The notes beneath the pieces are model-generated. The model made no database searches and was not told where the DNA came from. It was given only the letters and a program-made list of their open reading frames with translations. 64,000 nt of DNA from Bacillus sp. JCM 19034 (GTDB lineage Bacteria; Bacillota; Bacilli; Bacillales; Bacillaceae_D): positions 50,652-114,651 of the forward strand of contig NZ_BAXR01000008.1 of NCBI RefSeq assembly GCF_001310635.1, written 5' to 3'. A program made the position numbers and the translations under genes. This document shows, piece after piece, positions 54,923 through 62,785 of the stretch. The stretch's first letter is position 1; every line of letters starts with the position of its first letter.

Positions 54923-57353
54923 TTAATTCCCTTTTCTCTCAAAATAAGCATGTAACCGATACTCACAAATATCTTTTGTTATCTTGTATAATACCGACAT
55001 ATCTTGCTGGTCAATATCAAAACCAAACCCAAACTGACCATCCTCATATATCAATAATCCTTTTGAGCTCTCACTCCATTTAGTTATCGGCATTCGAACA
55101 ATTAAGCTTGCTACCTTATTCTGATCATATTCCCACAATGCTTTCGTTGTCTTATCTGAGAAGTCTATTTTCCTACGGTATTCTTTTTCCGTAAGATAGT
55201 GGTGAAAATAAGGGGCAGCTTCTTCTGCTGTCACCGGATTATGCCATTTATCCTCCCCTCTACTTAGCATATAAGATAGCAACACCATCTTATAGCTTTT
55301 GGCCATTCCTGTTTTTTCAACCTCTTCTAACCAATCCTTATAACTGTTATATACGGTTCGCTCATCTTCATTAAGTTCGTCTGCCCAATATAAGAAGCCA
55401 TAATATGATTTAAATTCCTGCTTATACTGTCGTGCATCCACAGCGCCATGTAAGTGAATATCTAAATAAGATGGACATGTCCCATTTCTTCTTTTAATTC
55501 CTTGTAAGCCTTAAGTAGCTTTTCCTTTCTAGGCTGTCTTTTCAATGTTAGTTCATTTAACAGATTAATTACGTGCACATCCAGATTAACTTCACAATTG
55601 TCTGGGACAACTGGCATTATTTCTGGCTTCTTCTTACCTTTTTCTTCGGCTCCTTCTGTATTAAATAGACTAAGCTTTATATCAGCGTTACGATAATTTC
55701 CGATAAGGTCAATAATGGTGCAGTGATCTTTACCATCGTACAAACGGAGTCCTCGCCCCACCTGTTGGGTAAAGACTGTTAAAGACTCTGTTGGACGTAC
55801 GAACAATAAGGTATCGACTGGTGGAATATCCACCCCTTCATTAAACAAGTCAACGGTAAAAATAACATCAATTTCTCCACGCTGAAGCTGCTGAATAGCT
55901 TCATTTCTGTTGATAGCACTTTGAGAATGTAGTGAGACCGTGTTGTAGGAATGCTGATTAAAGTATTCTTCCAAGAATTGTGCTTGTTTAATGGAAGAGC
56001 AAAATGCTATCGTACGGGTTTGCTTATGTTTGGTCCAAGCCTCTAGGATGTTTCGTGCAGTGTCACTTCGAAGTTGTGCTGATAGTAATTCGGTCTGATC
56101 GTATCGTGAACCTAACCACGTAATTTGTGAGTAATCGGTATCATCATAAACGGCATAATATTTAAATGGAGCTAACCAGCCATGTTGAATGGCTTCAATA
56201 AAGTGCATCTGGAAGGCAACGTTCCCATCACAGAGTGCATAAACATCTTTTCCATCCATTCGGTTAGGTGTAGCAGTGATTCCTAACAAAAACTTAGGCT
56301 GGAAATACTGTAAGACACGATTGTAAGATTTTGCTGCCGCATGATGAAACTCATCAACTACGATTAAATCAAAAGAATCTGGCCTGAAAACTTGCAGGTG
56401 CTCTTTCATACTTAACGTATAAATAGAAGCAAATACACCATCTACATCAGATTCTTTTACTTTGCCATTGTAGATCCCATATTTCCCCTCAGGCATAACC
56501 TGTTGAAATGATTTTTTAGCCTGATGCAAAATTTCTTCGCGGTGAGCAATAAATAATACTCGTTTAAATCTTTGGGCAAAAAAAGCTGCGAGATAAGTTT
56601 TGCCTAGCCCTGTGGCCATAACCACCATTGCTTTATCATACTCTTCTTCCATAGTTGCTTGTAAAGCAGTTAGTGCCTTCTGCTGCGGAGGTCGTGGCTC
56701 AATCTTTGTTTGATAGTTCGTTCCTGGTTCTACTACTATATCAGGGATAGGATCCGCTGTTTTAGTTGGAAGCATAAGTTCAACTTCTTCCTGCTTCGCC
56801 CAGACAGTTGCTAGATTCGGATTGTTCTTGTGATACTCCGTATATTTTTTGTGTATTTATTAATAGTTTCTTCATTGACTGGCACAGTTTGGTCATCATA
56901 GAAAATCTTAAGGAATCGATTTTCCGCATCCTCAAAAGTTTCTGGTTGAATGTCTTTGTCCATAATTAAGTTCCATTCAACACCATTAGTTAGTGCAGAC
57001 CTAGAAAGGTTAGAAGACCCAACAATAAAGGTGCCTTCCTCTTCATGTCTAAATAAATACGCTTTTGGGTGAAAGGAGGTACCATTACTATGCCATAATC
57101 GGACTTCAACATGATCAAAGTCAGGAATCAATAATCGGCTTAGCGCCTCTGGCTGTGTAACATAAAGATAATCTCCAGTACATATTTTAATATCGGCCCC
57201 ACGTTTTGCAGCGTCAATCAGGTATGGTTTCAATAACTCCACACCAGACTTCATTACAAAGGAAGTTAAAATATAGATAGAGGATGCGTTACTGATTCCC
57301 TCTAAGATCTGCTTTTTCACATTTTCTGTAACTAGTCGAATACTACTCATCAT
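54923..57353 (-). pseudogene. PLD-domain DEAD/DEAH helicase, two frameshifts
   Basis: One protein of about 805 residues in three frames. N-terminal phospholipase-D-like domain with FHPKAYLFRHEEEGTFIVGS (HxK plus downstream GSSNLS); superfamily-2 helicase with Walker A ATGLGKT, DEAD-box VDEFHHA, motif III ITATPNR and motif VI QQVGRGLR; then a C-terminal domain (YKQEFKSYYGFLYWADELNE). Frames change near 56840 and 55455. Start ATG at 57353/57350 overlaps the stop of the MazG-like gene. This domain set occurs in DNA repair and in phage-defence systems; which applies here is open. Otherwise complete. Confidence 0.75.
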
Positions 57354-57668
57354 CAACCTCAATTAAAAAGATTTTATCATTAAATCCGCCTCGCTCTTTT
57401 GCCTTATGCTGACGAATTTCTTCCAACTCATCGACCGTTGCTTGATGTGTTTGGTAAGGGTATGGATCAGTTCCATTAGGTCGGCCAATTCTTCCAAACT
57501 ATCTTTATCATTATCCGCTTCTAAGTATTCTTGCACTTCCTCCTGGAGTTTCTTTCTTAATTCCATTATGTATTCTTCGTCCTCCAAGATTCTTGTTGTG
57601 AACTGTTTACCAGACTTTTCTATTACCTGTGGAATTAAGTCTCGGACTAATTTGTTATATAATGGCAT
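57343..57668 (-). pseudogene. MazG-like nucleotide pyrophosphohydrolase, one frameshift
   Basis: MPLYNKLVRDLIPQVIEKSG with EEVQEYLEADNDKDSLEELA DLMELI gives the EExxE...ExxD helix motifs of MazG/phosphoribosyl-ATP pyrophosphatase-like enzymes. The frame shifts near 57450; the true tail reads ATVDELEEIRQHKAKERGGF NDKIFLIEVDDE. It is about 107 residues. Its stop TAG overlaps the start of the helicase gene (GATGATGAGTAG), so the two are translationally coupled. MazG-type enzymes trim nucleotide pools; next to a PLD-helicase this suggests a joint role on nucleic acids. Confidence 0.75.
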
Positions 57669-57927
57669 CTTGTTACTTCCTCTCTATATACTTATTGAAA
57701 ATGAACAACATCTTGGTCTAACAGCTTGCAGCCTTGTCCATATTTGACTTTTAAAGCTCCTTTAAATACTCTTTCACTTGTTTCAGGGAATACCTTTTTC
57801 CATTATTTAAACACGTTATGATTAGTCTCATTGCTATTCAGTTAATTTAACAATATGGTATCTAAATTCATCGATACACCTTGTCAAAGCTCGATTAGAT
57901 TTCAAAGTTATTATTCTACCATTTTTG

Positions 57928-58359
57928 TCATTTCATATAGCCCTTAGTAACTGGAATTTCTCTTTTATCTTCTTCAGCATCTTCTAGAACTGGGTATGGT
58001 ACAAGATTGGGTATAGCCTTACGAATACCACCACGTGGATCATCAATATCCCCTTTATATCGTGGAATTAGGTGAAAATGGAGATGGTTAATTGTTTGTC
58101 CACCGTAAGCTCCTATATTAATACCAATGTTATAGCCATCTGGAGCAAACTGCTCATCTAATAAACTTTTACCTTCCTGAATCAACTCATGAATAGCCAT
58201 TATTTGTAGAGTAGATGCATCAAAATATGACTCCACATGTTGTTTCGGGACAATTAGCAAATGCCCTTTCTGTACTGGATACTTATCGAAGAAGGCTATA
58301 GCAACTTCGTTTTTTAGCTCTATATTTAAATAATCATAATTGCAAAATGGACAAGTCAT
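57928..58359 (-). CDS. HIT-family hydrolase
   Basis: 143 residues. MTCPFCNYDYL at the start (a CxxC-like pair) and the histidine triad HLHFHLIPR near residue 105 define the HIT fold; KGHLLIVPKQHVESYFD is the typical first helix-strand block. These enzymes cleave nucleoside phosphoramidates or dinucleotide polyphosphates. ATG at 58359 has AAGGAGTA upstream. It lies 260 bases upstream of the MazG-like gene on the same strand, but a separate unit. Confidence 0.88.
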   Translation of the reverse strand: MTCPFCNYDYLNIELKNEVAIAFFDKYPVQKGHLLIVPKQHVESYFDASTLQIMAIHELIQEGKSLLDEQFAPDGYNIGINIGAYGGQTINHLHFHLIPRYKGDIDDPRGGIRKAIPNLVPYPVLEDAEEDKREIPVTKGYMK

Positions 58360-58523
58360 ATGGTTACTCCTTAAAAGATATAAATTGTAGTACTGTTGAT
58401 CCTTATTTTACCATTATTCCGCTTGATTTTATTAAAGAATTTCATCATATGAAGTTATTCGTTTTCTTGATTCCTGAAAGTCTGCATTCTACATGTGATA
58501 ATTTATTCCTTCTGACGAGATTA

Positions 58524-58640
58524 GAAACCTTGAAAGGCTATAGCCAATCAAGGTTTACAAGTCTATTGTTCACATACTTTAATAATTTCTTTAGGTACAG
58601 ATTCAAAATTCAGCACTTTGGTTATATCAACACCTATTTA
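58524..58640 (-). pseudogene. Immunity-type gene tail and terminator-like hairpin
   Basis: On the minus strand GVDITKVLNFESVPKEIIKV CEQ and a stop (58640-58570) form a gene tail without a start. Directly after it the hairpin AAACCTTGA/TCAAGGTTT (58524-58556) matches the terminators behind the immunity genes at 54338 and 61081. This looks like the remains of another immunity cassette. Confidence 0.45.
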
Positions 58641-58740
58641 AAGTGAAGCCAATCATGTGGAAGGTCTTAACAGTTCTGCTATCTCAAATTTCACTCTACC
58701 ACCCTCTAAAATGAGGGTGGCAGCTGCAATCAAAAGGCGG

Positions 58741-59607
58741 TTACTCGTATTTATCTAATACATCATTTATTACTTCAGCCAGAAATTCAACTGCTCTATT
58801 TGCTTCTTCAATTGAATTATCAATCCCTCCTACGTCGATTAAAACGGACTGCCCAAATAACTCTTGATTGTAAGTGCTATCGAAATAAGAGTCTTTTTCT
58901 TCCACACCTCTAGATACCCCTGGAAATTTTTCCTCTAACTGTTCATGTAACAGCTTTGCAAATCTTAAATTTTCCTCGTAATTATCATGGTTTGTACTTA
59001 CAGTAAACAGTAATTTAGCTACCTCTTGATTATCTATTGTAGAAGTCGTAACTATTCTAGGCTTTGTATCTCTATGGATATCAAAGAACATTTTTAAACT
59101 AATGTGTGTTTCAAGAGCTTGTTGGACGTTTTCACCTGTTATTTCATATGCTTGCTGAAACTCTAATTTCTGTTTTTCGATAATCCCCATAACATCGGTG
59201 TCATCATGTATATTTTTTATATGGTATCCTTCTAATTGATTACTAAAGTGCTTTCCAACTTTTGTAATGTTTAATTCATCATCGAATGCCATTCTAACGT
59301 CATCGACTTGTAAGTCAGGTAGAAATGATTCCGTATTGTGAGTATGGTAAATATAAACCTGTGGGTTATCACTATTTAAAGTAGAAGTTCCTTCATTCAA
59401 ACTACCCAAGTTAAATACCAACATACTGAAAATCAATGTGGAAAAAAGTAAAGCAAAAGCAGGTAATAATAATTTATTTTTGTTTCTTTTAGCAAAACGC
59501 TTTACAAGTGTTTCTTCTAATTCTCGAACGAACTCATCACGAGGAGTAATTTTCGAGTGTTCTCGCTTTAGCTGCTCTATAATATTAGATTCCTCTTTTT
59601 TATTCAT
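58741..59607 (-). CDS. SpoIIP-domain membrane protein paired with an ECF sigma factor
   Basis: 288 residues. Cytoplasmic N-terminus of about 45 residues (LKREHSKITPRDEFVRELEE), one membrane helix (LLPAFALLFSTLIFSMLVFN), then a SpoIIP-type peptidoglycan amidase/endopeptidase domain with YIYHTHNTESFLP, FFDIHRDT and GQSVLIDVGG. Its start overlaps the sigma gene by eight bases. The topology is that of a membrane anti-sigma factor whose outer part is a cell-wall hydrolase fold. I infer that it holds the sigma factor and senses the wall. It may be active as a hydrolase as well. Confidence 0.8.
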   Translation of the reverse strand: MNKKEESNIIEQLKREHSKITPRDEFVRELEETLVKRFAKRNKNKLLLPAFALLFSTLIFSMLVFNLGSLNEGTSTLNSDNPQVYIYHTHNTESFLPDLQVDDVRMAFDDELNITKVGKHFSNQLEGYHIKNIHDDTDVMGIIEKQKLEFQQAYEITGENVQQALETHISLKMFFDIHRDTKPRIVTTSTIDNQEVAKLLFTVSTNHDNYEENLRFAKLLHEQLEEKFPGVSRGVEEKDSYFDSTYNQELFGQSVLIDVGGIDNSIEEANRAVEFLAEVINDVLDKYE

Positions 59608-60151
59608 TTTCTATTAACCACCTTCCGTTACTCTCTGTTTCATCCGTTTCAAGATGTGTTTTAAGTTGTTTTAAAGCGCGATGATAAGATACCTTTACCT
59701 TTGATTCCGACCACCCCATAATGTCTGCTGTTTCTTTTATTGAAAAGTCGTTCATAGCACGTAAGAGAATGACCATTCTGTATTCATTTTTTAAACTCTT
59801 AACTTTGTTAAAGACATCTCCAACTTGTTCTTTAATCTCTATTACATCCTCAGTAGACTTTTGTTTGGAAGGTATCATTTTTAACAGAACTTCATTAAAA
59901 ATAAGTTTTGTTTTAGCTTTACGCGAATAATCTATAGCAACATTTCTTGCAATCGAAAATAACCATGTTTTCACATGAGACTTTCGTTTAAAACTTGAAA
60001 ATGATTTAAAAGAACGAATAAAAACTTCTTGTGTCAAATCTTCTGCCTCATCTTGAGTCTTTGTAAAAGAAACGAAAAACCGATATACATCTTTATAATG
60101 TAATTGATAAATATTACGAATTTCTTCTTCTACATTTGTATCGTCTCTCAA
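59600..60151 (-). CDS. ECF-type RNA polymerase sigma factor
   Basis: 183 residues with region 2 (IYQLHYKDVYRFFVSFTKTQ; DEAEDLTQEVFIRSFKSF) and region 4 (IKETADIMGWSESKVKVSYH RALKQL). It starts at a TTG (60151) behind AAAGGAGG. A candidate ECF promoter upstream (TGTAAC, 15 bases, CGAC) suggests positive autoregulation. The next gene, overlapping by eight bases, encodes a SpoIIP-domain membrane protein that probably serves as its anti-sigma factor. Confidence 0.88.
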   Translation of the reverse strand: MRDDTNVEEEIRNIYQLHYKDVYRFFVSFTKTQDEAEDLTQEVFIRSFKSFSSFKRKSHVKTWLFSIARNVAIDYSRKAKTKLIFNEVLLKMIPSKQKSTEDVIEIKEQVGDVFNKVKSLKNEYRMVILLRAMNDFSIKETADIMGWSESKVKVSYHRALKQLKTHLETDETESNGRWLIENE

Positions 60152-60473
60152 AACTTCGCCTCCTTTTTATGTATCTAATCATTAGTCGTATTTAGATAAA
60201 AAAGTTACAGAATTTGAATAGTTATAATAATTTCTGTTATATTTCTAACATCCCTCTCAAATCCTCTCTGTAATTACCTATAATTGTAAAACGTAAGTCT
60301 CTACTTTGGAAAACGTGTGTCATTTTATCGAGTAAAAACTGTTTAGGTTAGTCTACCAGTTACAATGTACGTACAGCAGTATTTTCGACTTGATTGTATT
60401 GGTATTACTAGGGTTATAGTTGATATGGATATGCTTGTTCGTTTATCCAGCACTGGGTAACCCCACCAAAAAA
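60152..60473. other. Intergenic stretch upstream of the sigma gene
   Basis: Holds the ECF promoter candidate and, at 60448-60460, CAGCACTGGGTA, a motif repeated at 62199-62211. In both places it lies just beyond the terminator of an immunity gene. No gene seen. Confidence 0.4.
60185..60209 (-). promoter_or_regulatory. Candidate ECF autoregulatory promoter
   Basis: Minus strand TGTAAC, 15 bases, CGAC, close to the TGAAAC...CGT pattern of Bacillus ECF sigma factors, 35 bases upstream of the sigma start. Confidence 0.5.
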
Positions 60474-60503
60474 GAAACCTTGGAGCGTACGCATCAAGGT
60501 TTC
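60474..60503 (-). terminator. Terminator of immunity gene
   Basis: GAAACCTTG/CAAGGTTTC stem, followed on the minus strand by TTTTTTGG. Confidence 0.7.
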
Positions 60504-60528
60504 CTTCTAACATAGTGTTATTTTTTAG

Positions 60529-60945
60529 TTATCTATTTTCTCTAATTTTTTGTACTCTTGGTTCGTAAGCAGCTATTACATCTAATGTTGAGTCACTTGC
60601 AATAAAGCAAAAATGCAATAACTGTTGCGAGTCTGATATACCATACGACTGTTCAGAAAGCCATTGAACATATTCAGAATTTATTACTTTGAAAAATGTC
60701 CAGTATGAATAAAATTTTGTTCCATAACTCTCGTCTATACTATTCATTATCTTTAGATTAAAGCTCTCATCAGTACTTCTATATGCATGTACTGAGTCTT
60801 TAAACAACACTTCAACCTTATTATTCTCATCATTATCATCAGAAAGAATAATTTGAAAACCATTCATACTATCGGTGATAGAGTCAATATAATATTTTAT
60901 AGATAAACCCTTAGTAGGTTCATATCTCTCCCATCTCTCACTCAA
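60529..60945 (-). CDS. Putative immunity protein
   Basis: About 138 residues, soluble and acidic: SIKYYIDSITDSMNGFQIIL, VEVLFKDSVHAYRSTDESFN, SYWTFFKVINSEYVQWLSEQ. The position directly behind a toxin tail and in front of a terminator of the cassette type is the argument for immunity function. I do not recognise the exact family. The TTG at 60945 has GGAGA nine bases upstream; the longer frame begins at a TTG without a site. Intact. Confidence 0.6.
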   Translation of the reverse strand: MSERWERYEPTKGLSIKYYIDSITDSMNGFQIILSDDNDENNKVEVLFKDSVHAYRSTDESFNLKIMNSIDESYGTKFYSYWTFFKVINSEYVQWLSEQSYGISDSQQLLHFCFIASDSTLDVIAAYEPRVQKIRENR

Positions 60946-60949
60946 TTTA

Positions 60950-61072
60950 TTCACTCTCCGCAACGTATTTTAATTGAATTTTCACCATCGACTCTATAGT
61001 GTTGGTCTACCATCAGAACTACTATTTCTCACATTAACTGTTCTTCCATCTGGTAATGTACCAACCCTAACA
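60950..61072 (-). pseudogene. Tail of another polymorphic toxin
   Basis: GTLPDGRTVNVRNSSSDGRP TL and, after one frame change, YRVDGENSIKIR: this is the usual ending (LPDGRTVNVR..S.DGRPT...IKIRY) of many Bacillus polymorphic toxin tips. Everything upstream is lost. It pairs with the immunity gene at 60529. Confidence 0.6.
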
Positions 61073-61080
61073 AAAAAGAG

Positions 61081-61108
61081 ACCTTGAAAGGTATGAGCCA
61101 ATCAAGGT
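61081..61108 (-). terminator. Terminator of immunity gene
   Basis: ACCTTGA/TCAAGGT stem and TTTTTTG on the minus strand; nearly identical to 54338-54365. Confidence 0.7.
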
Positions 61109-61114
61109 ATATAA

Positions 61115-61467
61115 TCATAACCTTTTCCATTCATCTTTTTCAAAAGTTATAAATGTGCAATATTGATTACTATTATTTGAATACTCTTGCGAAATTACAG
61201 AGTGAGCAAATGAATTGCATGTTTTTAAAACTTCTTTCCATTCAATATTCTCTTCAAGTATGTCACTAATGTCTATCCCGTTTGGGGGCATAACAGGAAT
61301 AATTCTATTTTTTTAATGTAGAAAAACTCTACTCCAATAATAGCAATACCTAATTCGGTACACTGTTCGATAAAATCAAATGCAATATTTTTATCAAAAT
61401 ATAATTCATCTGCTGATACATGAGCAATTTTTGAGTATTTTTCATACAGACTTTCTTCTATTGTCAT
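61115..61467 (-). pseudogene. Immunity protein (Imm40-like), one frameshift
   Basis: Nearly identical to the intact copy at 54375: MTIEESLYEKYSKIAHVSAD, AFDFIEQCTELGIAIIGVEF, then the frame breaks in a run of seven A at about 61307-61313 where the other copy has eight. With one more A the protein continues RIIPVMPPNGIDISDILEEN to FEKDEWKRL. So the two copies differ by a homopolymer length, either a real loss or a read error. It follows the ColE5-like toxin tip by 15 bases and should be its cognate immunity. Confidence 0.7.
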
Positions 61468-61482
61468 CTATTATTCACCACC

Positions 61483-61966
61483 TTAATCCCAAGGAGATAC
61501 CCAATTTGGGTCATTTCTATTACTAACTTGGACTATATCTCCTGTTCTATCATTCCTTACCACATAACTTCCATCTTCTCTAATATAAGCAGTAGCAGGG
61601 TCATTGTTTCTTGTACCATCAGGTCTGTTTCTTGTATCTCTTGTCACTTGAGTTCTTTGAGGGTTTTGTAAAGTATTTTGAACTAGATTATCGTTCCACC
61701 CTCTATTATTCATTTGTTTAGCAATTTTACTATCATAGGTAAATGATACATTTACCTTACCCTTAGGAATTCGACTAAATGCATTTCTTCCTAGCTTTTT
61801 AACCCCATTTTTAATAGCACTGCCAGGACTCATGTATTCTACAAACCATAATGGTGTACCTTCAAAATAACCGTCTAATTCTCTGGCTCCGCCAATCCGT
61901 TCCTCAGGTATATGGCCGACCTCTTCGAATTGATACATTCCCTTTTCGTAAAACTCACGGATTTAA
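61483..61966 (-). pseudogene. Displaced toxin cassette with colicin E5-like RNase tip
   Basis: The frame opens with IREFYEKGMYQFEEVGHIPE right after a TAA, without a start of its own, and runs through RIGGARELDGYFEGTPLWFV to RIPKGKVNV. This matches residues of the full-length toxin at 62786 almost exactly. It then switches to a different tip: KIAKQMNNRGWNDNLVQNTL, NDPATAYIREDGSYVVRNDR and RNDPNWVSPWD, the colicin E5-type anticodon nuclease family. An intact tip but no secretion domain: a silent cassette that could replace the barnase tip by recombination in the shared segment. Confidence 0.75.
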
Positions 61967-62185
61967 CCTGAATGATCATGTTATGATGCATTTGCTCTGA
62001 ACACACGGCAAAAGTATCCATGTCATCACGATACTTAGAATCTGCAGTCCACCCCCTTCAAGGATTAAGTAAGTAATTGAATACTTGAAACAAGGTATAG
62101 ACTGCTGTAGTACCTGGTGTTTGACCTGGCACACTACCTTGCCAGACATGAGCTTCATCTAAACATCCCTTGAGCATTTTGAGAT
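61967..62185 (-). pseudogene. Scrambled toxin-gene remnant
   Basis: Two frames carry protein-like sequence: CLDEAHVWQGSVPGQTPGTT AVYTLFQVFNYLLNP (62180-62058) and GWTADSKYRDDMDTFAVCSE QMHHNM (62055-61970). No start. They are probably pieces of the upstream part of a toxin gene brought along with the displaced cassette. Family not identified. Confidence 0.4.
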
Positions 62186-62217
62186 AAGGAGATTATTCAG
62201 CACTGGGTAGTCCCCAA

Positions 62218-62250
62218 AAATCCTCATGAACATAATATTCATGAGGATTT
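62218..62250 (-). terminator. Terminator of the barstar-like gene
   Basis: AAATCCTCATGAA and TTCATGAGGATTT form a perfect 13-base stem, followed on the minus strand by TTGGGGACTA. Confidence 0.8.
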
Positions 62251-62255
62251 AGTTT

Positions 62256-62770
62256 TTACAGCCTAGTAATTTGAATATTTTCGAGACCTACATCTGAAAA
62301 CCTATCTTCTATTATACTCTCTTTTAACGGCAAACTATGCAACACTAGATGAAATGGTGTTGGTGGGATTGGGAAGGAGTCATATTCTCTTCCGTTAACC
62401 CACTCTTGAATAGTAGAAAGTAATATATCCTTAAATACTTTTAAATCTTGACTACTACTAGTTAATAATTCATCAAAATTACCAATTACTAATATATACC
62501 ATCTCCATCCAACCACTCTAAATCATTAATACACTCATCAAAAGCTGCCCAATTTTTTCCGAAATAATTTGGAAACTGTAATTTAATAGCAAACTCATCG
62601 AATAGCCCTTCAACATCAGAACATTTTTTTCCATCTATTTCTTTAATTACTATATTATTTTTTTTGTATTCCTCAATCTGCTGAACGAATGAGCTTTTAT
62701 TAGTCTCATCAGCTATTAATAAGTGTATATATGGTTCTTTTAAGAGTATTAAATTTTCACCTAATTTCAT
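62256..62770 (-). pseudogene. Barstar-type immunity protein, one frameshift
   Basis: About 171 residues. The barstar core reads IDGKKCSDVEGLFDEFAIKL and FPNYFGKNWAAFDECINDLE WL, the RNase-inhibitor fold that blocks barnase. The frame breaks near 62503; one base restores GDGIYI-LVIGNFDELL and runs to ENIQITRL. ATG at 62770 follows GGGGGGAC. It lies 15 bases after the barnase-type toxin gene and is its cognate antidote. The toxin reads intact, so loss of this gene would be harmful; a sequencing error is the simpler explanation for the shift. Confidence 0.8.
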
Positions 62771-62785
62771 AATACTGTCCCCCCT

